Below, piece by piece: positions 49,767 to 59,336 of a stretch of DNA of 64,000 bases. Source of the DNA: DATKWD01 sp963704815 (GTDB taxonomy: Bacteria > Actinomycetota > Acidimicrobiia > Acidimicrobiales > Salinilacustritrichaceae). Every line of letters begins with the position of its first letter. Position 1 is the stretch's first letter. The position numbers and the translations under genes were made by a program. The notes under the pieces were generated by a model. It was not told where the DNA came from. It did no database searches and saw only the letters and a program-made list of their open reading frames with translations. The stretch is from contig CAVPHU010000001.1 in NCBI GenBank assembly GCA_963704815.1, positions 1,240,001-1,304,000 of the forward strand, written 5' to 3'.

Positions 49767-52511
49767 GTGAGCCTCCCGCAGCTTGATCGCGACGACCGCC
49801 AGGAGCTGCGCTGCGCGGTCGCCATGACCGGCGGCGTGAGCCTTGCCGTGTGGATGGGTGGCGTGACCCTCGAGATCCGGCGTCTTGCGTGCGCCGACGG
49901 CGCCTGGGGCGACCTCCTCGACCTCATGGGGTCGACCGCCGTGGTCGACATCGTGAGCGGCACGAGCGCCGGAGGCATCAACGGGGCGATGCTCGCCGCC
50001 GCGACCGTCTCGGACCTCGACGTCGACACCGTCGCCCAGATGCGGGACACCTGGCTCGAGCTCGGCTCGCTGGCGGCGCTGCTCCGACCGACCGACCAAG
50101 ACGCACCGCCATCGCTGATGCGGGGCGACGACTACCTGCTCCCCGAGCTCGCACAGATGCTGCGCCGATGGCTCGCGCCGGCCTGCGTCGACGTGGTCGA
50201 GCGCGATCCGGCGCAGGAGTCGGACCTGGTGCTGCTGCTGACGGCATCGCTGCTCGAAGGCGAACCTCGGGTGCACCGCGACGACGTCGGCTCGCTGCTC
50301 AGCGAGACCGAGCACCTGGCGCTGTTCCGCTTCGAGGGGCGCGACCTCCGCCGACCGGGAACCGAGAACCTCCTCGCTGTCGCAGCGCGGACGTCGGCAT
50401 CGTTTCCCGGTGCCTTCGAGGCCAGCTACCTCGCGGTGTCGCCCACCGACGGGAAGGTCGACCTCAGCGACGTCGTCGATCTGTCGACCAACCGGTGGGC
50501 GGTCGACGGCGGCATCGTGATGAACCAGCCCATCGAGCCGGCGCTCGATGCCATGTACGCCCAGCCGGCGCGCAACGAGACCCGCAGGGTGCTCCTGTCC
50601 GTCGAGCCCGACCCCGGGCCACCCGCGAGCACCGCGCCCGCCGAACCGGGTGAACCGCCGTCGGTTCGCCACGTGCTCGGCCGCAGCATCCTCGATCTCC
50701 CCAACCAGCAGTCGGTGTCGGCGTCGTTGACCGAGTTGCGGGCCACCAACCACCGGGTCGAAGGACAGCAACGCGTGCGGCGGGAGCTGGTTCGAGAAGC
50801 CGCACACGAACCAGGCGCACTCACTGCCCTGGCCGGACGGCTGTACCCGGTGTTCGCATCGCGGCGAAGCTCCGACCTGGGTCGACGGACGTCGAACCGG
50901 ATCACCAGCCGAGCAGGCAGCCTCGACGTCGACGCCGGGTTCGACTGGCGAGCGGTCGAACGACGGATGGAGCAGGCTGCCGCGAGCGCGATGTGGCTGC
51001 CAGCGCCGCCGGCGGACCGCTCGGGCGTGCCGCAGGTGCCCATCGACGCGTGGCCATGGGGCATCTCGGCGGTCGAGTACTCGGTGTCGACCGTGGGCGA
51101 TCTGATCCGGCGTGTCCAGTCGGCGATGTCACTCGCGTCCGACGAGGTCGCCCACGACCGCCGAGCCGAGCTGCGACAGGACCGGGCGCTGCTCAACCGC
51201 GTCCGTCGCGACGTGAGCGAACTGCGGGCGCTGTCCGATCAGTACTGGGACGTGCGGATCCTCGCCCGTCGAGGCCGCGTCGAATCGATGCTCGGCGATT
51301 GGGCCGACGACATGTTCGCGTCGTGGCCGGTGGCCCCCGACGACGAAGTCGAGCGCGCCGAACTCGTCGAGCCCAAGGTCGTCGCTACCTACCGGTCGTC
51401 ACTCGACCGGGCGGCTTCGCTCATGGGGCTCGCCCGACCGATCGACGGCGACGACGCTCGCCGCCACCTCGGTTACCTCGCGTCGTGGCTGGCCACATTG
51501 GTGACCGGTGCCGCGCCCACCCTCGAGGCCATCCTCGATCGGGCCGGCACATCGGTCGCTCGAGAGCTCCGCGACCTGGTGACCGTGCTGGCCGCACCTG
51601 CGTCGGCCGAAGGGAGCGACGCCATCGAGCACGTTGTCGAGGCGCTCCTCGCGTTGTTCGTCGTCCAGGTGGCCGTCGATGCCGACACCACGACCCGGGA
51701 ACAGACCGCGGAGCTGATCCAGATCTCCGCGGAAGCCGAGAGCCCACTCGACCCCTCGAGAAACGATCCGGCAGCCAAGCTCGCCGGAGCCCAAGCTGCT
51801 CACTTCGGCGCGTTCTACAAGCGGTCCTGGCGTGCCAACGACTGGACCTGGGGCCGGCTCGACGGGGCCACCCGACTCACCCGGGTGGTCCTCGATCCGC
51901 AACGCCTGGGCCAGCGATTCGCCCACCTTCCCGCCGACGAACGAGTCGACGCCGTGCTCGATGCCATCGAAGGGGTGGTCACCGACACCGCCAGCCCGAG
52001 TGCCGCGGCACTGGCCGAACACTGGGCCGAGGAACGGGCCAGTGCGGCCGAGGAACTGGCGTGGATCGCCGATGACGACCCCGAAGTCCCCGGATCGCTC
52101 CCCGTCGCGCTCCGGGCCGTCACCCGCCGGCTGCATCACGACATCCTCCACGACGAACTGCCCCGACTCGCTGCGGCAGTCGAGGAGAGTCGGGCCGAAG
52201 GGGCGGCGGTCAGCGCCGAGGCTGCACGCTTCCGCCGTCTGGTCGACGAGGCCCTGGTCGACGGCCAGATTCCCGGGCATCGGATCCACGACCTGTTCGA
52301 CGCGTGGCAGATCGGCGGCGAGCGACTCGCCGACGAGACCGACACACCGCTGTTCGTCTCGACCGTGACCAGGATCGCCGCAGTCACCGCAGCGGCCGGG
52401 CAGGAGTCGCGGCGAGGGCTGGGGATCCTGCGGTTCCCGCTCCGGCCGCTCCGCTGGGCGCTGCGGCTCGTCGAACGCACGGTCGACGGATGGGTGCGTT
52501 GGCGAGCCTGA
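49767..52511 (+). CDS. Patatin-like phospholipase with DUF3376-type C-terminal region
   Basis: A 914-residue protein. The N-terminal patatin domain (about 15-290) has the oxyanion segment A-M-T-G-G-V-S-L-A-V-W-M-G-G, the nucleophile motif VSGTSAGGINGAML (G-x-S-x-G) and the catalytic Asp in WAVDGGIVMNQP. The remaining 600 residues are largely helical, as in the long actinobacterial patatins annotated with DUF3376. Its probable role is acyl-hydrolase activity on membrane lipids. No signal peptide or clear membrane helix. It begins at GTG 49767 and is convergent with the DUF1501 gene, 1 bp apart. Confidence 0.88.
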   Translation: MSLPQLDRDDRQELRCAVAMTGGVSLAVWMGGVTLEIRRLACADGAWGDLLDLMGSTAVVDIVSGTSAGGINGAMLAAATVSDLDVDTVAQMRDTWLELGSLAALLRPTDQDAPPSLMRGDDYLLPELAQMLRRWLAPACVDVVERDPAQESDLVLLLTASLLEGEPRVHRDDVGSLLSETEHLALFRFEGRDLRRPGTENLLAVAARTSASFPGAFEASYLAVSPTDGKVDLSDVVDLSTNRWAVDGGIVMNQPIEPALDAMYAQPARNETRRVLLSVEPDPGPPASTAPAEPGEPPSVRHVLGRSILDLPNQQSVSASLTELRATNHRVEGQQRVRRELVREAAHEPGALTALAGRLYPVFASRRSSDLGRRTSNRITSRAGSLDVDAGFDWRAVERRMEQAAASAMWLPAPPADRSGVPQVPIDAWPWGISAVEYSVSTVGDLIRRVQSAMSLASDEVAHDRRAELRQDRALLNRVRRDVSELRALSDQYWDVRILARRGRVESMLGDWADDMFASWPVAPDDEVERAELVEPKVVATYRSSLDRAASLMGLARPIDGDDARRHLGYLASWLATLVTGAAPTLEAILDRAGTSVARELRDLVTVLAAPASAEGSDAIEHVVEALLALFVVQVAVDADTTTREQTAELIQISAEAESPLDPSRNDPAAKLAGAQAAHFGAFYKRSWRANDWTWGRLDGATRLTRVVLDPQRLGQRFAHLPADERVDAVLDAIEGVVTDTASPSAAALAEHWAEERASAAEELAWIADDDPEVPGSLPVALRAVTRRLHHDILHDELPRLAAAVEESRAEGAAVSAEAARFRRLVDEALVDGQIPGHRIHDLFDAWQIGGERLADETDTPLFVSTVTRIAAVTAAAGQESRRGLGILRFPLRPLRWALRLVERTVDGWVRWRA

Positions 52512-52518
52512 CTCAGGC
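52506..52518. terminator. Palindrome spanning both stop codons of a convergent pair
   Basis: GCCTGACTCAGGC is a 13-bp palindrome with a central C, holding the TGA codons of the patatin and DUF1501 genes. It resembles the element at 31096-31109 because both genes end in Ala-TGA. Terminator function is weakly supported. Confidence 0.2.
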
Positions 52519-53790
52519 GAGCAGGTCGAACCGGTCGAAGGTCCCGTCGAGGATCTCGTCGGTGGGGCCACCCAGCCAATCGAGCGCCACGGCGTACAAG
52601 GACCGGGTGTCGATGACCGGTCTGAGGTCGCCGTCCTCGAGCCGGTCGAGGTCGACCTCGCCCACCACCCGACCGCCGGCGATGCCGGGCCCGACGAGCA
52701 GTTGGGTCCCGGCCCGACCATGGTCGGTGCCGCCGCTGCCGTTCTCCTCGACCCGGCGACCGAACTCGCTCGTGGTGACGACGACGACGTCGGCGGACCG
52801 GGCGCCCAGCCGATCGAAGAACCCGTCGATGCCCCGCGCGAGATCCTCGAGCAGCGCCTCGTGGCGCGCGGCCTGCCCGCTGTGGGTGTCGTAGCCGTCG
52901 GCTCCGACGACCAGCACCTGCGTGCCCAGATCGGCCTCGATGATCGACGCCGCAGCGGCCAACCCGTCGGTGACGGCGCGCTCGTCGAGCACCCCCACGT
53001 TCAGGTTCTCGCCGTCGTCGTCGCCGAGGGCGGCGTCGAGCCGCTCGACGGACCCGAGGGTGGTGCGAATCGCCTCGTCGACCAGGCCACGGAGTCCATC
53101 GGACCCGCTCGCTGCCGACGCGTCCCATGCCTCCGCCTGCGGGCCGGGGTCTCCCCCTCGGGGGAGTTGCAGCGAGTAGGACTCGATCGTTCGCATCGAC
53201 GTGCTCGGTGCGGCCTGGGCACGAAGCGTCGGAGCCCCACTTCCGATGGCGATCGCTCGCAGGGCGTCGGCCTGTGGGTCACCGCCGGCGGTCGCGTCGA
53301 GCCAACGTCCGAGCCAGCCGGTGTCGGCCGGCCCGGCCGTCCCGGCCGACCACCAGTCCCGAGCCACGAAGTGCGAGCGGCTGGCGTCCTCGAACCCGAT
53401 CGAGGCGAGCGCGGCGAACTCTCCTGCATCCCATCGTGAGGCCAGCGGGGCAAGAGCGGGGTGGAGCGCCCACGCGTCGGTGCCGGACAGCGCGACGAGG
53501 TCGTTGTCGGCGACCGCCAGCTCGGGACGGGCATCGCGGTAGGACCCGAGAGATGCGGGCACGAGGGTGTTCAGGGCGTCGTTGCCGCCGTCGAGCTGCA
53601 GCACCACGAGGATGTGCCCGGCAGTCGACGCCAGGGTCGATGTGGACGTCGTCGCCTCGGGTCGGGCGACAGAGTCGTCGGCGGCACGATCGAGGCCGAG
53701 CCAGACGGCCCCGCCGGCCGCGGCAGCTCCACCGGCGAGTCCGAGGAAGGCGCGTCGGGTCGGGCGGGAGGGTTGCATCGGTTCGGTCAT
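52513..53790 (-). CDS. DUF1501 protein, Tat-exported
   Basis: A 425-residue DUF1501 protein. A twin-arginine signal is visible at residues 9-35 (R-P-T-R-R-A-F-L-G-L-A-G-G-A-A-A-A), so it is probably exported folded. The alkaline-phosphatase-like fold is supported by V-V-L-Q-L-D-G-G-N-D-A-L-N-T and D-G-Y-D-T-H-S-G-Q and V-V-V-V-T-T-S-E-F-G-R-R. Family members occur with DUF1800 proteins, as here, 3 bp downstream of one. The biochemical role is unknown (sulfatase-like or carbohydrate-related activity has been proposed). Confidence 0.88.
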   Translation of the reverse strand: MTEPMQPSRPTRRAFLGLAGGAAAAGGAVWLGLDRAADDSVARPEATTSTSTLASTAGHILVVLQLDGGNDALNTLVPASLGSYRDARPELAVADNDLVALSGTDAWALHPALAPLASRWDAGEFAALASIGFEDASRSHFVARDWWSAGTAGPADTGWLGRWLDATAGGDPQADALRAIAIGSGAPTLRAQAAPSTSMRTIESYSLQLPRGGDPGPQAEAWDASAASGSDGLRGLVDEAIRTTLGSVERLDAALGDDDGENLNVGVLDERAVTDGLAAAASIIEADLGTQVLVVGADGYDTHSGQAARHEALLEDLARGIDGFFDRLGARSADVVVVTTSEFGRRVEENGSGGTDHGRAGTQLLVGPGIAGGRVVGEVDLDRLEDGDLRPVIDTRSLYAVALDWLGGPTDEILDGTFDRFDLLA

Positions 53791-53793
53791 CGT

Positions 53794-55047
53794 TCACACC
53801 AGGATCAGGTCGGGGGCGTTGAGTGCGGCGGCCAGCACACCGGTTCCCGTGGCGTCGGCCACACGGTCGAACCCCGCGAGCGTGGCGGCGCTGAAGCCGT
53901 CGGGTCGGCCCAGCAGCAGGGCGAGGTCATCGAAGCGACGGTGGGTGGCGGCCGCACGCACGGCGCTCTCGGGTGGTGCCGTCGCGGCGATCCCTGCGCT
54001 GAAGCGGAATCGAGCGACGAGGTACGACGATGCCAACCAGGCGTCGCCGTCCGGCCAGCCTGCGACGTTCGGCGGCGAGAACGGCACCTGTCCGAGGAGC
54101 GCGGCGCCGCCGACCTTCGCCTGGTCGGGCAGTTGGGCCCCCGAGGCCCGCAGGGCGGCCACGAGCCACGGAAACGGCGCGCCGATCATCTCGCCGGCCG
54201 CTCCGTCGAGACCGGCTTCCAGCACGCTCCGGACCAGCGGGGCGATCTCGTAGCCGCCGGCGGCGAAGTCACGACCGAGCCGATCGACCAGCGCCTCGTC
54301 GACGTCGGGACCGAGCAGGTCGGCTGCGAGCTTGCCGGCGATGAACGGGCCGCACGCCGGATGGGCGAGCACCGCATCGATCACCGAGTCGACGTCGGCC
54401 ACCGACTGGCCCAGGAGGGTCTGCGGCGTCGGGTCATGACGCCTGGGAACGAACGCGACCTCGCCGGCGACCTGTTGCACGGTCCATCCGGTGAGGGCGA
54501 CCGTCGCGGCCCGCACGTCGTCCTCGGTGTAGTTCCCGACGCCGAGGCTGAAGAGCTCGAGCAGCTCGCGCCCGTAGTTCTCGTTGGGATCGCCGCCGGT
54601 GCTGCGTCCCCCGTCGAGGGAGACGAGCATCGCCGCGTCGGTGGTCACCTCACGCAGGAGATCACCGAAGTTGCCGAGCGCATGGCGCTGGAGCAGCCGC
54701 ATGTGGCCGGCCATGAGCAGCGGGAGACGAACCACCTGGATTCGGACCGCGAAGTGGTCGTGCCAGAAGAAGGCCATCCAGTCCTCCAGCCCCCGTTCAC
54801 TGGCCACCACCCGATCGATGAACTGCGACGTGAACGCAAGGCGATCCCCGGGCTCGAGCGCCTGGTAGTCGCGGTATCGCTCGTCGTCCCACGGGTCGGG
54901 GAGAAGCGGAACGCCGGCAGCTTCCGGATCGACGAAGGCGTCGAGCAGGGCGTCGGGTCCGGCCGCCAGGTCGGCTTCGATGCGGGCCGGATGGACGCCG
55001 AACCCCGCCCGTCGGAGCAACCAGATGACCGCCTGTTCGTCGTTCAC
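53794..55047 (-). CDS. DUF1800 family protein
   Basis: A 417-residue DUF1800 protein, the usual partner of DUF1501. Characteristic parts are the N-terminal L-L-R-R-A-G-F-G-V, W-M-A-F-F-W-H-D-H-F near residue 90, NENYGRELLELFSLGVGNYT, and W-P-D-G-D-A-W-L-A-S-S. It lacks an obvious signal peptide, although its partner has one, so co-export is possible. It starts at GTG 55047. The role of the pair is unknown. Confidence 0.88.
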   Translation of the reverse strand: MNDEQAVIWLLRRAGFGVHPARIEADLAAGPDALLDAFVDPEAAGVPLLPDPWDDERYRDYQALEPGDRLAFTSQFIDRVVASERGLEDWMAFFWHDHFAVRIQVVRLPLLMAGHMRLLQRHALGNFGDLLREVTTDAAMLVSLDGGRSTGGDPNENYGRELLELFSLGVGNYTEDDVRAATVALTGWTVQQVAGEVAFVPRRHDPTPQTLLGQSVADVDSVIDAVLAHPACGPFIAGKLAADLLGPDVDEALVDRLGRDFAAGGYEIAPLVRSVLEAGLDGAAGEMIGAPFPWLVAALRASGAQLPDQAKVGGAALLGQVPFSPPNVAGWPDGDAWLASSYLVARFRFSAGIAATAPPESAVRAAATHRRFDDLALLLGRPDGFSAATLAGFDRVADATGTGVLAAALNAPDLILV

Positions 55048-55105
55048 CCCCGGGAGTCTGGGGCCCGAGTGTGAACGGGCTGTGATGAAGCCTTGAGGGT
55101 CTCGT

Positions 55106-56476
55106 TCAGCCGCAGCTGGTGACGGTGATCAGCCCGTCGCTCGAATCGGCCGAGAAGTCCTCGGCACCGGCCCCACCCCGCTCCTGGATGGCCTCGAACA
55201 GCTCGTCGGTGTCGCGTTCGGTGTCGCCGACGAGGTTGACCCGCACACACTTCTGATCGCCGTCGTCGTACAACACCCCGGCGTCACCTCCCCAGCCCTC
55301 GACGGCACGCGCCGCCGTCTGGGGCGCCACTTCGGCGAAGAAGAGCGATCTCCAGAACAGCGCCCCGTAGGCCCCCCGCTCGATCTCGGGCCCATCGGCC
55401 GGTGGCGGTTCCACGTCGACGGGACCCTCGCCCGCCAGGTACGTGTCGGGCTCGAGGAACTGCTCGCTCGTGATCGGCGGATCGTCGAACGCCGCGTCGA
55501 GGGCCGGCTGCCCACCGTCGGCGAGGATCGCCGCGATCAACTCGGGACCCTCGGCGTAGGGTGCGGTCAGGTTGTCGAACAGGAAGAACGGGATGCCGCT
55601 GATGTCGGCATCGGCGCCGAACGAGGCCTGCTCGGCGAACAGCTCGCGCCGCTCGTCGTCGGAGAGCGACGCCTCGTAGCGCTGGCCGATGAACTCGGCG
55701 CTTCCCTCGGACAGGCCGAGGAACCCGAGCCCCTGCTCGTCCTCGGTGTCCTCGAACTCCTCGCGATCGATGCCGAAGTGCTCGTCTTCGAGCGCGTGCA
55801 CGAGCTCGTGAGCCAGGGTCTGCCGTGCGTACGGCGTGGGTTCGCCACCGCGGACGAACAGCTCCCTGGTGTCGGTCGAGTAGTAGCCCAGCACCGATCC
55901 CGAGTAGAGCTGATCGATGATCGCGGCCATGTCGGCCTCACGGTCCACGAGGCCCAGGGCCCGGAAGTAGGCGAGTTGGAGGTCGAGGTCCTCTTGCGTG
56001 ATGTCGTCGTCGAGGATCTCGCGAAGGCCGGCTTCGAACGCGGCGTCGTCCTGGAACGTCACGACCGGACGCTTGGCGAACTCGAGCCCGCGCTCGGCTT
56101 CGACGAACTCGATCAGATCGTCGATGACGACGTCGAAGTCGGTCTCGGTGGCCGGATCTTCGGGAGAAGGGATGGCCGGCTCGTCCTGGATGCCGACGTC
56201 GCTCGCCACGTCGTTGTCCTCCGGCTCGGACGAGGCGACGAACACGGCCAGGCCGACCACCACGGCCACGATGACCAGGGTCACGAGTGCGATGATCCAC
56301 TTCGACTGACCCGGAGGCGGATCGCCGTCGACCGGCTGCCAGGCGCCGACCGGCGGGGCCGAAGGCGGCGGAAAGGACACCGCCGATGGGTTCTGGCCCC
56401 GCTGCGGCGGCCCGCTCGGCATCGGCGGTGTCGGGGGCGGACCGGGCGGGTCCGACGGTGGAATCCAATCGCTCAC
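55106..56476 (-). CDS. Single-pass membrane metalloprotease-like protein
   Basis: A 456-residue protein in the order: Pro-rich cytoplasmic N-terminus (about 1-57, many P-P-x repeats), one membrane helix (about 59-80, WIIALVTLVIVAVVVGLAVF), an acidic linker, and an extracellular catalytic domain. The zinc motif H-E-x-x-H is in LAHELVHALEDEHFG, with a third ligand probable in G-L-S-E-G-S-A-E-F-I (Glu, as in gluzincins). It ends with C-V-R-V-N-L and T-S-C-G, perhaps one disulfide. The substrate is unknown; it could be a regulated surface protease. Confidence 0.75.
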   Translation of the reverse strand: MSDWIPPSDPPGPPPTPPMPSGPPQRGQNPSAVSFPPPSAPPVGAWQPVDGDPPPGQSKWIIALVTLVIVAVVVGLAVFVASSEPEDNDVASDVGIQDEPAIPSPEDPATETDFDVVIDDLIEFVEAERGLEFAKRPVVTFQDDAAFEAGLREILDDDITQEDLDLQLAYFRALGLVDREADMAAIIDQLYSGSVLGYYSTDTRELFVRGGEPTPYARQTLAHELVHALEDEHFGIDREEFEDTEDEQGLGFLGLSEGSAEFIGQRYEASLSDDERRELFAEQASFGADADISGIPFFLFDNLTAPYAEGPELIAAILADGGQPALDAAFDDPPITSEQFLEPDTYLAGEGPVDVEPPPADGPEIERGAYGALFWRSLFFAEVAPQTAARAVEGWGGDAGVLYDDGDQKCVRVNLVGDTERDTDELFEAIQERGGAGAEDFSADSSDGLITVTSCG

Positions 56477-56537
56477 CGGGTCACGCTAACGAAGGTGGGA
56501 GCCGGGTTGGTCGCGGCCCCACCCACCCGATGGGGGA

Positions 56538-58211
56538 TCAGCGTCGGCCCGAGACGCGCAGTTCGGCCAGCGCGCCCTCAGGAACGGCCGGGCGCCGAGG
56601 GGAGATCGGCTCGATGCGTCGATACTCCTCTCCGATCGAAGGCCGGCCGTCGGGCTCGCCCTTGTTGGGCCACAGGGCCATCGCTCGTTCGGTCATCGCG
56701 GCGATGGTCAACGAAGGGTTCACCCCGAGGTTGGCGCTGACGGCCGCCCCGTCGGCGACATGGAGACCGGGATGGCCGTGCAGTCGCTGATACGGGTCGA
56801 TGACCCCGTCGGCAGCGGTCTCGCCGATGCAGGCGCCGCCGATGATGTGCGCCGTGGTCGGGACGTCGAGCATGACCTCGTTCCAGGCGCTGCTGGGTTG
56901 GCCGTCGATGTGATCGGCCGTCACGCGTGCCGTCTCGTTGGCGATGGGGATGTAGGTCGGGTTCGGTTCGCCGTGTCCCTGTTCGCTCGTGAGTCTGCGC
57001 CCCTTCCGCACGATGCGGATGCTGTTGTCGAGTGTCTGCATCACCAGCAGGATGATGGTCTTCTCGGACCAGCGGTGGACCGACAGCGATCGAAGAAAGG
57101 CTCGCGGGTGGCGCAGCGCGGCGGCGACGAAGCGGACCTGTCGCGGCAGGCGGCCGCCACCGTCGACCAGGATGGTGGCCAGCAAGCCCATGGCGTTCGA
57201 GCCCTTCGGGTACCGCACCGGCTCGACGTGCGTGTCCGAATCGGGGTGGAACGACGACGTGATGGCGACCCCGCGGCTGAAGTCGCGATCGGGGCTTCGG
57301 CTCTGGGCGCCGAGGATGGCCTCGGAGTTCGTCCGGACCACCTCGCCGACGCGGGGCGACAGCTTCGGCAGGCGGCCCGACTCGCGCAGCGCCAGGAGCA
57401 GTTCGACCGTGCCGAGCACACCGGCAGAGAACACCACCTGCGCTGCGGTGAACGACTCCGGCCGCTTCCGGAGCCAGGCACCGGGTCTCTCGGTGTCGAT
57501 GCGGTACCCGCCGCCGGGGAGGACCTCGACATCGACGACCTGCCGGCCCGGGAGGACCTGGGCCCCGTTGCGCTCGGCCAGCCAGAGGTAGTTGCGGTCG
57601 AGGGTGTTCTTGGCTCCGTGCCGGCAACCGACCATGCAGCCCCCGCACTCGATGCACCCGGTTCGATCGGGGCCCTCACCCCCGAAGTAGGGGTCGGGCA
57701 CGGTCTCACCCGGGGTGCCGAACCACACACCGACCGGCGTCGCATGGAACGTGTGGGCCACGCCCATCTCGTCGGCGACCTCGGCCATCACTTCGTCGGC
57801 CGGGGTCATCGTCGGATTCTCGGCGACGCCCAGCATGCGCCGAGCCTGGTCGTAGAACGGCGCGAGTTCGGCGTGCCAGTCGGTGATGTGGCCCCACTGG
57901 GGGTCTCGGTAGAAGGGCTCGAGCGGCTCGTACAGCGTGTTGGCGTAGACCAGCGAACCGCCGCCGACCCCCGCACCCGACAACACCAGGACGTCCTTCA
58001 GCAGCGTCAGCCGCTGAATGCCGCGCAGGCCCACCTGTGGGAGCCAGAGAAACCGACGCAGATTCCAGTTGGTCTTCGGGAAGTCGGTCTGGGCAAACCG
58101 TCGACCGGCTTCGATGACCCCGACCCGATAGCCCTTCTCGGTCAGCCGGAGTGCGCTGACGCTGCCCCCGAATCCGCTTCCGACGACGAGCACGTCGTAG
58201 TCGTGTTCCAT
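56538..58211 (-). CDS. GMC-family FAD oxidoreductase (ChoD-like) with cysteine cluster
   Basis: A 557-residue FAD-dependent oxidoreductase. The FAD site is V-L-V-V-G-S-G-F-G-G-S-V-S-A near residue 6, and the C-terminal GMC histidine/asparagine region is in A-H-I-I-G-G-A-C-I-G-E-T and A-N-L-G-V-N-P-S-L-T. It resembles actinobacterial ChoD, annotated as cholesterol oxidase. Residues about 185-200 contain four closely spaced cysteines (GCIECGGCMVGCRHGAKN), a C-x2-C-x2-C-x3-C pattern like a 4Fe-4S ligand set. Electrons may therefore leave the flavin through a cluster rather than to oxygen. Confidence 0.83.
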   Translation of the reverse strand: MEHDYDVLVVGSGFGGSVSALRLTEKGYRVGVIEAGRRFAQTDFPKTNWNLRRFLWLPQVGLRGIQRLTLLKDVLVLSGAGVGGGSLVYANTLYEPLEPFYRDPQWGHITDWHAELAPFYDQARRMLGVAENPTMTPADEVMAEVADEMGVAHTFHATPVGVWFGTPGETVPDPYFGGEGPDRTGCIECGGCMVGCRHGAKNTLDRNYLWLAERNGAQVLPGRQVVDVEVLPGGGYRIDTERPGAWLRKRPESFTAAQVVFSAGVLGTVELLLALRESGRLPKLSPRVGEVVRTNSEAILGAQSRSPDRDFSRGVAITSSFHPDSDTHVEPVRYPKGSNAMGLLATILVDGGGRLPRQVRFVAAALRHPRAFLRSLSVHRWSEKTIILLVMQTLDNSIRIVRKGRRLTSEQGHGEPNPTYIPIANETARVTADHIDGQPSSAWNEVMLDVPTTAHIIGGACIGETAADGVIDPYQRLHGHPGLHVADGAAVSANLGVNPSLTIAAMTERAMALWPNKGEPDGRPSIGEEYRRIEPISPRRPAVPEGALAELRVSGRR

Positions 58212-58223
58212 CCCGGCGCGGGA

Positions 58224-59273
58224 TCAGAGCAGGTCGGCGAGCTCGAGCTCGACCAGCGCCCGGGCGAAGCGGCTGTTCATGCTGTCGATCAGTGCGAACT
58301 GCCGAGGATCATCGAGGTCCATCCCCCGACTGGCGACCATGGGATACACGAGGCAGAAGAGCGCGCCGATCCGGTAGTCGTCCCACAGCCGGGCCGTCTC
58401 GGCCTCGGGCACACCGTGAGCGATCAGACCGGCCACGTAGCGGTCGAAGAGCGCCCTCTCGTTGGCTGCCGCGACGTCGGTGACCAGGCTCTGGGTCACG
58501 CAGTAGGACAGGTCGTAGCACCCGGATCCGAGCCCCGTGAGCTGGAAGTCGAGCAGCACGACCCTGCCATCGGCATCGAAGAAGATGTTGTCGGCGCGAT
58601 AGTCGCCGTGGATGACCGTCGTCGGGGCCGTGCTGAGGTGGGTGAGCAGGCGGGGCATCGCATCGGTCCACCGCGGCGCGACCTCGGCGATGGCCGGATG
58701 AACCTCCATCCCGGCTCTGACCTTCTCCCACCCCTCGCCGAAGACCAGCGGGAGCACCGCTGGGTAGACCTCGTCGGCGAGGCTCACTGCCGCACCGGTG
58801 TCGACGTACTTCTCGGCCTTGCCCCAGAACGTCGCGTGGAACGTCGCCAACTCGTCGACACTCTGCTCGGCATCGGTGATGTCCATGCCGAGGTTCTGGT
58901 CGACGAGCCGATGCCCTCCCATGTCCTCCATGAGCAGGTAGTAGCTGGCGCCGTCCTCGGACACCTCGCCGCCGTAGCCCCTGGGGACCCGAATCGGTGA
59001 GAGGCCGGCGATCTCGTGGAAGAACTTCACCTCGCGCTCGTACATCCGGAGGAGCGTCGACGTGAACACCGCGGCCTCGTCGAGGGCCGGGAGCTTGAGC
59101 ACGAGCGTCTCGGGCACGCCGTCGCCGTGGAGTCGGAGCCGGTAGACGGCGCTGCTCACGCCGACGCCGACGCCGATGATCTCGGCGCTCTCGACGCCGG
59201 TCACGTCGAGATCGGTCACCTCGGACAACCAGTCGCTGGTCACCTCGTCGATCGATGCAGGAATGCTGGACAC
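58224..59273 (-). CDS. Aminoglycoside phosphotransferase/EcKinase-like protein
   Basis: A 349-residue protein-kinase-like fold phosphotransferase. The catalytic loop V-I-H-G-D-Y-R-A-D-N-I-F-F and metal-binding V-V-L-L-D-F-Q-L-T-G are intact, with the ATP lysine in T-L-V-L-K-L-P. The overall layout, including F-H-E-I-A-G-L-S-P-I and Y-L-L-M-E-D-M, matches the ecdysteroid-kinase-like group found in many actinobacteria next to acyl-CoA dehydrogenases. The acceptor is unknown; it is not evidence of antibiotic resistance. It starts at GTG 59273 and lies 12 bp before the GMC gene. Confidence 0.82.
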   Translation of the reverse strand: MSSIPASIDEVTSDWLSEVTDLDVTGVESAEIIGVGVGVSSAVYRLRLHGDGVPETLVLKLPALDEAAVFTSTLLRMYEREVKFFHEIAGLSPIRVPRGYGGEVSEDGASYYLLMEDMGGHRLVDQNLGMDITDAEQSVDELATFHATFWGKAEKYVDTGAAVSLADEVYPAVLPLVFGEGWEKVRAGMEVHPAIAEVAPRWTDAMPRLLTHLSTAPTTVIHGDYRADNIFFDADGRVVLLDFQLTGLGSGCYDLSYCVTQSLVTDVAAANERALFDRYVAGLIAHGVPEAETARLWDDYRIGALFCLVYPMVASRGMDLDDPRQFALIDSMNSRFARALVELELADLL

Positions 59274-59336
59274 CGCGCCCCCATTGGCTCGTCCGGACCG
59301 ACAGTGTGCCCCAATCGCGCTATTCCTGTGGTTGCG

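Noticed and set aside
58224..59273. Antibiotic resistance gene (aminoglycoside phosphotransferase)
   Set aside because: The fold is shared, but the layout matches the EcKinase-like group common in actinobacterial core genomes; there is no resistance context.
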